Origin: Archangium sp. | Lineage (GTDB): Bacteria; Myxococcota; Myxococcia; Myxococcales; Myxococcaceae | NCBI GenBank assembly: GCA_030681645.1 | Contig: JAUXRX010000063.1 | Location: 1-62,814 of the forward strand | Direction: 5' to 3' | Length of the DNA: 62,814 nt | Shown: positions 7,581 through 16,182 of the stretch, in pieces | Layout of the letters: every line of letters starts with the position of its first letter | Numbering within the stretch: the stretch's first letter is position 1 | Position numbers and translations under genes: made by a program | Notes under the pieces: generated by a model | What the model was told of the DNA's origin: nothing | What the model saw: only the letters and a program-made list of their open reading frames with translations | The model's database searches: none

Positions 7581-9763
7581 CAATACTGATCGAAGAGCGC
7601 ACACTGGGCAATTGCTCCTGGGTTTCGGTCTCTGAACAGCGGGGTCGACACGCTCAAAGTGGTGAAACCATCGGAGGTGCTGATGCGCACAGAATCGCTC
7701 GTGTTGAAATAGCGACCCGACACCCCGACCAGATAGCAGAAGGCGTTGGACTTCAACGGTGCCGACATGTTGTTTGCGAGGCGGTTGCTGAGTTCTATGA
7801 ATGCCGCCTTGCCTGAACTTCGATTCGGGTCCATCAGCGTTCCCCCCGGGTCCTGGCCACTCTGCGGCGGGTTGGCGGTGATGGAGTAGGCCATCAACAC
7901 CGGGCGCGTCGACGCAAACGGGAAGAGATCCCGCGCGACGTATTTCCCGAACCCCGTCCAGTCTGGATTGGTGACCTGCATCGCCGTCGAAGGCTCATCC
8001 AGATAGCCCCAAAATCCGCCCAGCATGGGGTTCCCCGGGTCGAGCAGATACTGCTCATGTGGCGGTCCACCGTTCGCCGCGGGGATGTTCGAGGTAAGCC
8101 GCGACTCCGTGAAGGCGTGAGTTCCGCCGTTGAGGTGATGGAAGTTCTCGAACTTCACGCACGTCACCTCGATGGAGACCTGCCTGTCCCGGTCCTTCGA
8201 ATCAGCCTGGACCCAGACCATCCAGTCCGGACTCCATGCCTCGAGCATGGCGACCGACCCGTGGAGCCCACCACTCATCGCGGTGATTCCACACAGGTCC
8301 GTCGTCGTGGAGACGCCGGGAATCTGAATCGGCCCACCGGTCTCCCCGAACTGCAGCACCAGCGGCGGCACGAAGGTGCTGGGCGGCGGCGGAGGACTGA
8401 ACGGCGGAAGCACCTGGTACGGAATCACGTCCGCCAGCGCTGCGTTCACGCCGGCCTCATCACACGTCACCACGGACCCGTCCGACAGCGTCGTCTGCGG
8501 GAGCTTGCAGCCCTTCGCCTCGAACGCCGCGCAGCTCAGCACGTCCGCGAGCACGGGGTTCCGGCACTCAGCGAGCACCTCCGCCGACCGCACGGTGCAG
8601 GCCTCGAAGAACTTCACGAAGTCACGCAGCGCCTGCTCCTGGCAGGGGCCGCTCTTTTCGAGGGCGGGGTCGCCATCGGTGTCTACGGCGCACCGCGACT
8701 GGGGGACCGTGTTGAACACCACGCGGCTGAGCTGCTCGGTCAACGCCAGCCGATGCACCTCGTAGCGATCTCTCAGGTGCGCCAGGTCTCCCTCGCCGTC
8801 CCGGGTGTCAGCCAGCTCCGTGAGCCGGTCATAGACACACGCCCACTCGGCCTCAGGCAACGCCGATTGACGCCCCGTGAAGGCCAGGCACGAGTCGATG
8901 TCCGCCACCGAATACCGGGCCATCGAGTAGTCCACCACGCGGGGAAAGGAGCCCACGTTCGCCCGCGCCAGGTCCGCCAGGTACGAGAGCGCCGACTCGA
9001 CCGAGAAGCCCGGGTTCCCGCTCGGCAGCGTCACCTGCGTCGGGCCAAACGGAACACCCGCCGCCTCGATGAACACCTCTTCCTGCCCCAGCCCCTGCGC
9101 CTTGAGGGTGGCGAGGTTCACCTGGGGATCGAGCGTCGCGCCAAACGTCCGCGCACCGAACATCGAGCCCATCACCTCGTCGACCGCGCCCCGGCTGGTG
9201 TCCCTTCGCCAGGAGATGAGCACGTGCCCGCCGAAGACCTTGTGCGCGAGGTACCGGTCACCGCAGGTCGAGACGAAGTCCTCGACGCCGTTCTGAGACT
9301 TCGACGCGACCTGCGCACAGGTCGCAGCCGCAGCGCGAATGGGCCCGGCGTCCTCGTTGCGCGCGGTGTAGCGGGCGAGCATCACGAAGTGCGACTCCTC
9401 ACCCGAAGGTCCGATGCGCAGCGCGGTGGGCGAACCGAAGTTTCCCTCGGTCGCCTCGACCTTCACCCCGACCTGGATCGCCGTGCGGAGCTTCGTGGCG
9501 AGCTCGTTGGCGGTGAAGAGCGTGAAGCCCGTCCCTTCCCACAGGCGCACCGCCGTGACGCTCGCGCGGTCGCGGGCGAAGCAGTCTTCGCGGTCCACGT
9601 CGAGCGCGCGGTCGAAGCCACGACCGACGGCGACCGAGCTCAGGTCCCGAAGGGCCTCCTCGGTCTGCGCGACTCGCACCGGAGGCGCGCCCTCCCGGGC
9701 ACACCCTGCCAACACCATCGCCGCCAACACACACCACCCCCACTGCCGACCGTTCGTTTTCAT
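7580..9763 (-). CDS. MACPF-like lipoprotein (putative pore-forming or attachment protein)
   Basis: 727 residues. Lipobox LAGC at about residues 18-21 places it in the envelope. Residues ~40-240 fit a MACPF domain: a VGRGFDRALD start like the GxGYD opening of the family, and DFVSTCGDRYLAHKVFGG near residue 165, which follows the F/Y-x3-Y-G-T-H-F-x6-G-G signature, although Y-G-T-H is C-G-D-R here. A Cys-rich middle (~290-450) is followed by a Pro run (PPFSPPPPPSTFVPP) and a C-terminal ~250-residue domain with VSIEVTCVKFENFHHLNGG. MACPF proteins insert beta-hairpins into membranes. The assignment rests on motif pattern only. First gene of a coupled operon with the two solenoid lipoproteins. Confidence 0.6.
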   Translation of the reverse strand: MKTNGRQWGWCVLAAMVLAGCAREGAPPVRVAQTEEALRDLSSVAVGRGFDRALDVDREDCFARDRASVTAVRLWEGTGFTLFTANELATKLRTAIQVGVKVEATEGNFGSPTALRIGPSGEESHFVMLARYTARNEDAGPIRAAAATCAQVASKSQNGVEDFVSTCGDRYLAHKVFGGHVLISWRRDTSRGAVDEVMGSMFGARTFGATLDPQVNLATLKAQGLGQEEVFIEAAGVPFGPTQVTLPSGNPGFSVESALSYLADLARANVGSFPRVVDYSMARYSVADIDSCLAFTGRQSALPEAEWACVYDRLTELADTRDGEGDLAHLRDRYEVHRLALTEQLSRVVFNTVPQSRCAVDTDGDPALEKSGPCQEQALRDFVKFFEACTVRSAEVLAECRNPVLADVLSCAAFEAKGCKLPQTTLSDGSVVTCDEAGVNAALADVIPYQVLPPFSPPPPPSTFVPPLVLQFGETGGPIQIPGVSTTTDLCGITAMSGGLHGSVAMLEAWSPDWMVWVQADSKDRDRQVSIEVTCVKFENFHHLNGGTHAFTESRLTSNIPAANGGPPHEQYLLDPGNPMLGGFWGYLDEPSTAMQVTNPDWTGFGKYVARDLFPFASTRPVLMAYSITANPPQSGQDPGGTLMDPNRSSGKAAFIELSNRLANNMSAPLKSNAFCYLVGVSGRYFNTSDSVRISTSDGFTTLSVSTPLFRDRNPGAIAQCALFDQY

Positions 9764-9876
9764 GGACGCGCCCGCGAGCAGCGTGCGTGCCAGCTGATGG
9801 CCCTGAATTCACGGTGCTGGGGACGACGGAGCCGTCCCGCAGGCGAGACAGCCGTCCCGGTCGGTGGACTGTTTCG

Positions 9877-9938
9877 CCCTCTCCCCGACCCTCTTCTCCC
9901 CTCGAAGCGCGAGTTCGCCGTCCCCCTCGGGGAGAGGG
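9877..9938. repeat. Dispersed palindromic repeat (CCCTCTCCCC/GGGGAGAGGG family), long form
   Basis: CCCTCTCCCC at 9877 pairs with GGGGAGAGGG at 9929 across a 42-base middle. The middle includes a segment (9891-9921) that recurs with 3 differences at 32090-32120 inside the atpI-like gene. It fills most of the 186-base gap between isocitrate lyase and the MACPF-like gene, and in RNA it would fold into a strong hairpin. Apart from this repeat the gap shows nothing recognisable. Confidence 0.75.
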
Positions 9939-9949
9939 AGCCACGGAGC

Positions 9950-12196
9950 TCAGCCCTTGATCAACGCCTCGAGCGCCGGGCGATCTCCCGCGAGCTCCTT
10001 CACCCTCGTCTTGATCACGTCGGCCACGATGATCTCGCCGATCTCCGTCTGCACCGACTTGAAGATGCCGCGCGCCTTCATCGCCTCGCACTGCTTGAGG
10101 TTGTCCTCGGTCGGGGTGACGTAGTGCACGGAGTCCGAGCGGTAACGGTGGCAGAGGAACAACTGCACCAGCGTCATCAGGCGCTTCTTGCGGAGCGACA
10201 GGTCGAAGTTGTTCTGGTCGCGCACCGAGAGGATGTTCTTCCCGCGCCGGTCCTGGATGGCGTCGAACACCACGTTCACCAGCTTCTTGCCTTCCGACGT
10301 GATGGCGAGCTCGAGCAGCTGTGAGCCCGAGGTGTGAGGCCGCAGGGTCACCTTGAGCTTGCCCACGTACTCGTGCTGCTTGCGCCAGAGCTCGAGCCAG
10401 TCCTCGAGCACCTTCGGCGGCACCTCGGTCTGCACCAGGTGTTGGAACTGCGTCGAGCCCTTGCCCATCGCCTTGGTGGTGGCAGTGCGCCCGCTGATCG
10501 CGCTCAGCCCCGCGTCGGCCCGCGGTCCACCGACCAGCGTCTGCGGCGTGCGGTACGGCGACTCGACCAGGCGGAACTTCCGCTGCAGCCGCGCCAGGGC
10601 CAGCATGCCGTCCTGCTTGAGCGCGCCCGCGAACTCCTCGGCGGCGAGGCCGTCGATCTGGTGGCCGCCGTAGGTGATGAAGTCGAACACGAAGCCGAGC
10701 TTGCCCAGCTCCTCGGGGAACTTGCGCATCTCGTCTTCGCTCATGCCCGTCGTGTCCCAGTTGAACGAGGGCGAGAGGTTGTACGCGAGCAGCTTGTCGG
10801 GGAACTTCTCGTGGATCGCTTCGGCGAAGCGCTTCGCCTCGTGCAGGTCGGCCGTCTTCGTCTCCATCCACAACACGTCGCAGAACGGCGCCGCCGCGAG
10901 CGACTTGGCGATGGCGAACTCGAGCCCGCCGCGCACCTGGTAGTAGCCGTCGGGCGTCTTGGCGTGCTCGCAGTCCCACGCCACGTCCACGCCCATCGCG
11001 CGCGCCTTCGACTTCGCCGCGTACCAGCCGGAGTTGTTCGCGAAGGCGAGCCACTCCTGCGGGGTGATGGGGAACTGCGCGCCTTCGATGGCGCGGAACT
11101 CCATCGCCGCGGCGACCGCCTCGGCGTACGTCTTCACGCCCGCCTCGACCTGCCAGGCGTCGACCAGCTTGTCGAAGCCCTTGTCGAGCGCCTCGTCGAC
11201 GTTCTTGAGCGCCTTGCTCTTGTACTGCGCCACCGCCTCGGCGATCGCGGCGCTGATGCCGTTCTTCGTGAGCCACTCGTCGGCCTGGGTGAACTCCTCG
11301 TCGGACACCGCGTAGAGCAGGTGACCGCTGAGCTCCTCGATGCCCGCCCGGTGGTACTGCCGCAGCGACGCCAGCAGCGCCGCGCGGAAGGTGGGCAGCC
11401 GCACGTTGGTCGCGCCCAGCACGAAGGGCTGATCGCGCTCGTCACCCTTGCCGTCGAGCAGCGTGGCCGACTCGGCGTCGGTGCGCGCCACGATGATTCC
11501 CGGCACGCCCATGATGTCGAGCTGGAAGCGCGCGGCGGACAGGCGCTTGAGCTGCTCGTCTTCGCTCACCAGCACCTTGCCGCCCTGGTGGCCGCACTTC
11601 TTCACGCCCGGCTTCTGATCTTCGATGTGGTACCCGGGCACGCCCACCTCGACGAAGCGCCGCACCAGGTTGCGCACGTGCGCGTCGCCGCCGTGACCCG
11701 TGTCGGCGTCGGCGATGATGAACGGGCGGAAGTCGACCTCGGGCGTCGAGGCGCGCTGCTCTTCGGTCATGTGCGCGCGCGCGTGGAACTGGTTCTTGTC
11801 GGCGGTCAGCAGCGCGCGAACGATCGGCGCCGCCTCGTTGGGCACCTGGCTCAAGGGATAGCTGGCGAGGTCGGGCCCCGGATCTTCCTGCATCGAGCCC
11901 TTCGCGCTGGTCGCCCAGCCGCCCAGGTAGATGCCTTCGATGCCGAGCTTCTTCATCGTCACCGCCTGCCCGGGCGAGTACGGCCCGAAGGTGGTGATGC
12001 ACTTGCCCTGGGCGAACAGCTCGCGCAGCCGCAGCCAGAACCCTTCCGCCGCGCCCTTCGCCACCGCGTAGTCGTTGCGAATGGACCCGCGCTGCTCGAC
12101 CACCTCCCGCGCGGAGTGCACTCGGGTGATGCCCTTGAAGCGCGGGCTCGCGAACCAGGCCTGGGTGCTCTGAACTTCCTGCTCGAAGGGCGTCAT
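9950..12196 (-). CDS. aceA: Isocitrate lyase, large form
   Basis: Cleaves isocitrate to glyoxylate and succinate, the first step of the glyoxylate shunt used for growth on acetate and fatty acids. At 748 residues it belongs to the long isocitrate lyases (about 750-770 residues, like mycobacterial AceA2) rather than the ~430-residue E. coli type. The active-site loop reads KKCGHQGGKVL (Cys near residue 190). GGWATSAKGSMQEDPGPDLASYP and ADADTGHGG are conserved substrate/Mg2+ segments. The ATG at 12196 has GGGAG 8 bases upstream. Malate synthase is not in the window. Confidence 0.95.
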   Translation of the reverse strand: MTPFEQEVQSTQAWFASPRFKGITRVHSAREVVEQRGSIRNDYAVAKGAAEGFWLRLRELFAQGKCITTFGPYSPGQAVTMKKLGIEGIYLGGWATSAKGSMQEDPGPDLASYPLSQVPNEAAPIVRALLTADKNQFHARAHMTEEQRASTPEVDFRPFIIADADTGHGGDAHVRNLVRRFVEVGVPGYHIEDQKPGVKKCGHQGGKVLVSEDEQLKRLSAARFQLDIMGVPGIIVARTDAESATLLDGKGDERDQPFVLGATNVRLPTFRAALLASLRQYHRAGIEELSGHLLYAVSDEEFTQADEWLTKNGISAAIAEAVAQYKSKALKNVDEALDKGFDKLVDAWQVEAGVKTYAEAVAAAMEFRAIEGAQFPITPQEWLAFANNSGWYAAKSKARAMGVDVAWDCEHAKTPDGYYQVRGGLEFAIAKSLAAAPFCDVLWMETKTADLHEAKRFAEAIHEKFPDKLLAYNLSPSFNWDTTGMSEDEMRKFPEELGKLGFVFDFITYGGHQIDGLAAEEFAGALKQDGMLALARLQRKFRLVESPYRTPQTLVGGPRADAGLSAISGRTATTKAMGKGSTQFQHLVQTEVPPKVLEDWLELWRKQHEYVGKLKVTLRPHTSGSQLLELAITSEGKKLVNVVFDAIQDRRGKNILSVRDQNNFDLSLRKKRLMTLVQLFLCHRYRSDSVHYVTPTEDNLKQCEAMKARGIFKSVQTEIGEIIVADVIKTRVKELAGDRPALEALIKG

Positions 12197-12275
12197 GACG
12201 TGCTCCCTGCTCTGTTGTGGTGCCTTGATCAATAAGACAATGACGCAGAGCGTCGCGAAAGGGACCTGAAGGCTT

Positions 12276-12292
12276 GTGATGGGAGCCATCAC
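12276..12292. promoter_or_regulatory. Inverted repeat between aceA and the LPMO-like gene
   Basis: GTGATGG-GAG-CCATCAC is a perfect 7-base inverted repeat in the 114-base divergent region, 80 bases upstream of aceA and 19 bases upstream of the LPMO-like start. It could be an operator for either gene. Arms begin like those of the repeat at 367-381 (GTGAT/ATCAC), but the spacing differs. Confidence 0.35.
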
Positions 12293-12310
12293 CTCCGACA
12301 CTCCGCGCGA

Positions 12311-13210
12311 ATGCGCACCCTGCTCTTTTTCTGCCTCCTCGCCGCGCCAGCGCTCGCTCACATCAAGCTGACCAGCCCCGGCAACTTCCAGGTCACCGAC
12401 ACCTTCGGTGGACCCAACAAATCGGAGCCCTGCGGTGAGGCGGGCACGCCGACCGGCATCGTGACCACGGTCATGGCGGGCTCGCAGCTCACCGTGACCT
12501 GGACCGAGCCCATTCCGCACCCTGGGCACTTCCGCATCGGCATCGCCACCGCCACCGCCGACTTCCGCACGCCCACCGCGGTGCTCAACAACGGCGGAGC
12601 GAACTGCGCCAGCGCGCCCATCGAGTCGCCGGTGAACTACCCCACGCTCGTCGACGGGCTGTTCCCGCACACCTCGACGATGGGGCCGTACACCACCACC
12701 GTGACGGTGCCGATGATGAGCTGCGAGAACTGCACGCTGCAGTTGATGCAGTTCATGTCGGCGCACGGCCCGCCCTGTTTCTATTACCAGTGCGCGAAGC
12801 TGCGCATCGTGATGCCCGACGCGGGCCAGCCTCCGGTCGATGCGGGAACGGGCGGTGGCGGCGGCAGCACCGGTGGAGGTGGCGGCACCACCGGCGGCGG
12901 CAGTGGCGGAGGGAGCACCACGGGCGGCGGCGGAGGCTCGACGGCGACGGGCGGCGGCGGGGGGAGCGGCGGAACCTGTGGCCCTGCCTCCTGCGCGGGC
13001 TGCTGCGTGCTCGGGGTGTGCGAGTCGGGCGTCACTGACGCGGCCTGCGGCACCGGTGGCGCCATCTGCAGCGCGTGCAGCGGCGCGACGGCCTGCGACA
13101 CCGGCACCTGCAAGCCGGCGCCAGGCTGCGGCTGCACCTCGGCGCCCATCGGCGCGCTCGTGTTCGCGGCGCTCGGGCTGCTCGCGTTGCGCAGGTCTCG
13201 GCGGAAGTGA
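12311..13210 (+). CDS. LPMO-like copper protein with MYXO-CTERM-like tail
   Basis: 299 residues. The signal peptide ends APALA|H, leaving His at the mature N terminus (HIKLTSPGNF), as needed for a copper histidine brace. Residues 17-172 form the catalytic-like domain with a second candidate His in SAHGPPCFYYQCAKL. This matches the SCE4755-type polysaccharide monooxygenase-like family known from myxobacteria. A Gly/Ser/Thr linker (~180-225) and a Cys-rich knot (~225-270) follow. The end has GCGC, a hydrophobic helix (IGALVFAALGLLAL) and RRSRRK, the layout of a MYXO-CTERM surface-sorting signal. Probably surface-anchored, acting on a polysaccharide; the substrate is unknown. Confidence 0.8.
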   Translation: MRTLLFFCLLAAPALAHIKLTSPGNFQVTDTFGGPNKSEPCGEAGTPTGIVTTVMAGSQLTVTWTEPIPHPGHFRIGIATATADFRTPTAVLNNGGANCASAPIESPVNYPTLVDGLFPHTSTMGPYTTTVTVPMMSCENCTLQLMQFMSAHGPPCFYYQCAKLRIVMPDAGQPPVDAGTGGGGGSTGGGGGTTGGGSGGGSTTGGGGGSTATGGGGGSGGTCGPASCAGCCVLGVCESGVTDAACGTGGAICSACSGATACDTGTCKPAPGCGCTSAPIGALVFAALGLLALRRSRRK

Positions 13211-14757
13211 GCGTTCCCGGCTTCACCTCGCGCTTCGTGGACTCGTTGCCTGGAGATCCACTCACTCACAACGAGCCCCGCCAGGTGCGCGGCGCGCTGT
13301 GGTCGAAGGCGCTGCCCACGCCGGTCTCCGCGCCCACGCTGCTGGCGCACTCGCGCGAGGTCGCGGCGCTGCTGGGCTTGAGTGAGGCGGTGCTGAACGA
13401 GCCCGCGTTCCTCTCCGTGCTCGCGGGCAACGAACCGGCTCCGGGCGTGACCCCGTTCGCTGCCAACTACGGCGGTCACCAGTTTGGGCACTGGGCCGGC
13501 CAGCTCGGGGACGGCCGTGCCATCGGCCTGGGCGAACTCAACGGCTTCGAGCTGCAGTTGAAAGGTGCAGGGCCCACGCCGTATTCGCGCAGGGGAGACG
13601 GGCGCGCAGTGCTGCGCTCGTCGATTCGGGAGTTCCTCTGCAGCGAGGCGATGCACCACCTCGGCGTGCCCACCACCCGCGCGCTCTCACTCGTACTCAC
13701 CGGCGACCGGGTGGTGCGCGACATGTTCTACGACGGCCACCCCGAGCCCGAGCCCGGCGCCATCGTCTGCCGGGTGGCGAAGAGCTTCCTGCGCTTCGGG
13801 AACTTCGAGCTGTGCGCCTCGCGCGACGACGTGGCGCTGCTGCGCCAGCTGGGCGAGTTCACCCTCACCCACTACTTTCCTCACCTCGGCCCGCCCTCGA
13901 AGGACTCCTTCGCGGGATTGCTGACCGAGGTCGCCGAGCGCACCGCGAGCCTGATGGCGCAATGGCAGGCGGTCGGCTTCGTCCATGGCGTGATGAACAC
14001 GGACAACATGTCGATGCTCGGGCTCACCATCGACTACGGGCCGTACGGTTGGGTCGACGACTTCGACCCGGGGTGGACACCCAACACCACCGACGCCGAG
14101 CAGCGCCGCTATCGCTTCGGCAACCAGCCGGGCATCGGGCTGTGGAACATCGAGCGCCTCGGCATCGCGCTGCTGCCGCTGCTGGAAGACGAGGAGTCGC
14201 TCGTCGAGGCGGCGATGCTCGCCTACCAGCGCACCTTCGAAGCTGAGGCCTCACGCCGCTTCACCGCGAAGCTCGGGCTGACTCCGCGAGACGGCACGGT
14301 CGAGCTGACGCACTCGCTCTTCTCGTTCCTCGCGGCGGAGGAGACCGACATGACGCTCTTCTTCCGCGCGCTGAGCGACGTGGTGGAGGCCGGAGTGCCG
14401 ACGACCTTCCCCGACGCGCTCCGCACTGCGTTCTACGGCACGCCCACCGAGGCGCACCTCGCGCGCGGCCTCGAGTGGTTGCGCACCTGGTGGGAGCGCA
14501 CGCGGGAAGAAGCGGCGACTCCTGCCGTGCTCGCTCAGCGGATGCGCGCGGTGAACCCGAAGTACGTGCTGCGCAACTACCTCGCGCAGGAGGCGATCGA
14601 CGCTGCGCATGCGGGCGACGTGAGCGGGGTGAGGACGTTGCTCGAGGTGCTGCGACGGCCGTTCGACGAGCAGCCGGGTCAGGAGAAGTTCTCGCAGAAG
14701 AGACCCGACTGGGCGCGCTCGAAGCCGGGTTGCAGTGCCCTGTCATGCAGTTCGTGA
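13207..14757 (+). CDS. selO: Protein adenylyltransferase SelO (YdiU/UPF0061)
   Basis: 516 residues. SelO is a pseudokinase-fold enzyme that transfers AMP from ATP to Ser/Thr/Tyr of target proteins, linked to redox stress. Conserved segments seen: NYGGHQFGHWAGQLGDGRA, LQLKGAGPTPYSRRGDGRAV, LRSSIREFLCSEAM, HGVMNTDNMS and DYGPYGWVDDFDP (metal/nucleotide residues). The C terminus GCSALSCSS keeps the Cys-containing tail that holds Sec in animal SelO. The start is GTG 13207, overlapping the stop of the LPMO-like gene (GTGA), so the two are translationally coupled. Confidence 0.93.
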   Translation: MSVPGFTSRFVDSLPGDPLTHNEPRQVRGALWSKALPTPVSAPTLLAHSREVAALLGLSEAVLNEPAFLSVLAGNEPAPGVTPFAANYGGHQFGHWAGQLGDGRAIGLGELNGFELQLKGAGPTPYSRRGDGRAVLRSSIREFLCSEAMHHLGVPTTRALSLVLTGDRVVRDMFYDGHPEPEPGAIVCRVAKSFLRFGNFELCASRDDVALLRQLGEFTLTHYFPHLGPPSKDSFAGLLTEVAERTASLMAQWQAVGFVHGVMNTDNMSMLGLTIDYGPYGWVDDFDPGWTPNTTDAEQRRYRFGNQPGIGLWNIERLGIALLPLLEDEESLVEAAMLAYQRTFEAEASRRFTAKLGLTPRDGTVELTHSLFSFLAAEETDMTLFFRALSDVVEAGVPTTFPDALRTAFYGTPTEAHLARGLEWLRTWWERTREEAATPAVLAQRMRAVNPKYVLRNYLAQEAIDAAHAGDVSGVRTLLEVLRRPFDEQPGQEKFSQKRPDWARSKPGCSALSCSS

Positions 14758-14764
14758 GCTGACG

Positions 14765-15121
14765 ATGGATGTCTTTGTCGAGATCCTGCTGACCATCTTC
14801 GGCGACGTGATCGTCGCGCTGTTGTCGAGCATCTTCGATGGCCGACGGCCCTCGAGCCCCGACAAGCAGCTCGCGCGGCTCTTCGGCTTCCTCATCATCG
14901 GCCTGGTGGCGGGCTGGGTGAGCGTCCTGATCTTCCCCGCGCACTTCCTCACCAACCCGACGGCGCAGATCGTCTGGCTGGCGGTCTCGCCGCTCACGGC
15001 GGCGTTCGGGGTCTACCTCTTTCACCTGCTGTTCTTCCCCCGCGACGACAGGGGCTGGCCGATGGTCCACGCAGCCACGCTGTCGGCGACCATCGCGATG
15101 TGGCGCTACCTCGCGCTCTGA
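14765..15121 (+). CDS. Small inner-membrane protein
   Basis: 118 residues with three to four predicted membrane segments (FVEILLTIFGDVIVALLSSI, LFGFLIIGLVAGWVSVLIF, IVWLAVSPLTAAFGVYLFHLLFF). Starts 7 bases after selO and is probably co-transcribed with it. The ATG at 14765 is preferred because the upstream in-frame stretch overlaps selO. No family recognised. Confidence 0.65.
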   Translation: MDVFVEILLTIFGDVIVALLSSIFDGRRPSSPDKQLARLFGFLIIGLVAGWVSVLIFPAHFLTNPTAQIVWLAVSPLTAAFGVYLFHLLFFPRDDRGWPMVHAATLSATIAMWRYLAL

Positions 15122-15128
15122 GGGCAGC

Positions 15129-15402
15129 CTACGGAAGACGCGTGAGGGAGAGCCGCTCGAGCGAACTCCAAAAGGCCCATCCATCAGTGACGCCCGCGAG
15201 TGCTGCATCGGCGGTGAAGAGGCTGATGCCAACGTCCTGCTCGACGACCAGCCGGTGCTGCCGAGCCGCCGACGCAAGACCGTCTGAGAGTCGAGTGCGA
15301 CGGTGAACTTGCCATCTTCGACGGTCGCAAAGAGCCAGGGCACCGAAGGCGGTGAAGGTGGCACCGCCGAAGAAGCGGCGGCGCTGAGAAGAGAGTACGT
15401 AG
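15129..15402 (-). pseudogene. Possible decayed gene remnant
   Basis: This 287-base gap between two plus-strand genes carries minus-strand coding-like sequence in two frames: RRRFFGGATFTAFGALAL, then in another frame LFATVEDGKFTVALDS, then back in the first frame VVEQDVGISLFTADAALAGV and TDGWAFWSSLERLSLTRLP, ending at a stop at 15129. No clear start or ribosome site is present. Codon third positions remain G/C-rich. It reads like a small gene with two compensating frameshifts, but chance cannot be excluded. Confidence 0.3.
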
Positions 15403-15408
15403 CGCGCG

Positions 15409-16161
15409 ATGCTTTCGTTCTTCGCGCGGCTCTTCGGCAGGACCCGGCGGCTCTCTGACGAGGAGCTGATCAGGCGCATCAACTCTTCCGAGCGGCCGCT
15501 CGCCGTCTGCCTGGACTGCCGCAAGCTCGTGCAGCTGCCGCCGTGCGATTACTGCAAGAGATCAGCGCCGTGCCTCGAGCTCCGCTCGCGCGCCGACATC
15601 AAGAACGCGCTCGCCTCGCTGGGCCTCGAGGCGCCCGCGAAGATCAACGCGCCGCCCGACATCGCCCCCGCACTGATCGCCGCAATCCGGAACGCCACCT
15701 CGCGCGCGAAGAGGGCGGGTCAGCAACTCACCACCGAGCATCTGCTGCTGGAGCTGCTCGCCGACCTGGCTTGCGCTCGCGTGCTCGAGGCGTTCGGCGC
15801 GAACATGGAGAGAATGAAGGAGCGCCTCGAAGCTGCGCTCCCGGCCACCGCTGCCGGCCAGGGCTCGCCGACGCCTGAGCTGGAGTTCACGATTCGAGCC
15901 GCCACCGTGCACGCCCTCTGGTCGAAGAGCGACGTGGTGAACACGACGGACGCGCTGGCGGCGCTGTCGAAGCAGGAGACGACCCAGGCGGCTCAGCTGC
16001 TGAAGGAAGAGGGCGTCAGCTTCAGTGGTGAGGGCATTCAGAGCGCCTTGATGGTGAAGGAAGTCGGCGAAGAACAAGATGAAGAAAGCGGGAAACCGAG
16101 CGGGGGGGGCAGCGCAGCACGTCGGTGCCGAAAGTCCGCTGGTGAAGCTGGGCCCTCCTGA
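15409..16161 (+). CDS. Free-standing ClpA-type N-terminal domain protein with zinc ribbon
   Basis: 250 residues. Residues ~34-56 hold CLDCRKL and CDYCKRSAPC, a likely zinc ribbon. Residues ~95-215 contain the two helical repeats of the Clp N domain: NATSRAKRAGQQLTTEHLLL for repeat 1, and FTIRAATVHALWSKSDVVNT followed by QETTQAAQLLKEEGVS for repeat 2, most like the E. coli ClpA N domain. There is no AAA+ module. It could bind Clp adaptors or substrates on its own. The last ~30 residues are low-complexity and run into a dispersed repeat. The AAA+ proteins at 50-60 kb lack exactly this domain. Confidence 0.75.
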   Translation: MLSFFARLFGRTRRLSDEELIRRINSSERPLAVCLDCRKLVQLPPCDYCKRSAPCLELRSRADIKNALASLGLEAPAKINAPPDIAPALIAAIRNATSRAKRAGQQLTTEHLLLELLADLACARVLEAFGANMERMKERLEAALPATAAGQGSPTPELEFTIRAATVHALWSKSDVVNTTDALAALSKQETTQAAQLLKEEGVSFSGEGIQSALMVKEVGEEQDEESGKPSGGGSAARRCRKSAGEAGPS

Positions 16162-16173
16162 GCCTGTCGAAGG
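16158..16173. repeat. Dispersed repeat CTGAGCCTGTCGAAGG
   Basis: A short motif that overlaps the stop codon of the Clp N-domain gene. A related form on the other strand is at 31477-31500 (CCTTCGGCATGCTCAGGA). Such CCTTCGACAGGCTCAGG elements are scattered in many bacterial genomes. No function is assigned. Confidence 0.5.
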
Positions 16174-16182
16174 CCCGAGTTT

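Noticed and set aside
8057..12235. Long plus-strand open frames of 755 and 633 codons opposite the MACPF-like and isocitrate lyase genes
   Set aside because: They are antisense shadows in high-GC DNA: composition dominated by Arg/Ala/Gly/Pro/His, no domain, no ribosome site, and strongly supported genes on the other strand.
12276..12292. A CRP/FNR-type binding site
   Set aside because: The half-sites are TGTGA and TCAC-like but the spacing (9 rather than 6 bases) does not fit CRP, and FNR half-sites are absent. Kept only as an unnamed inverted repeat.
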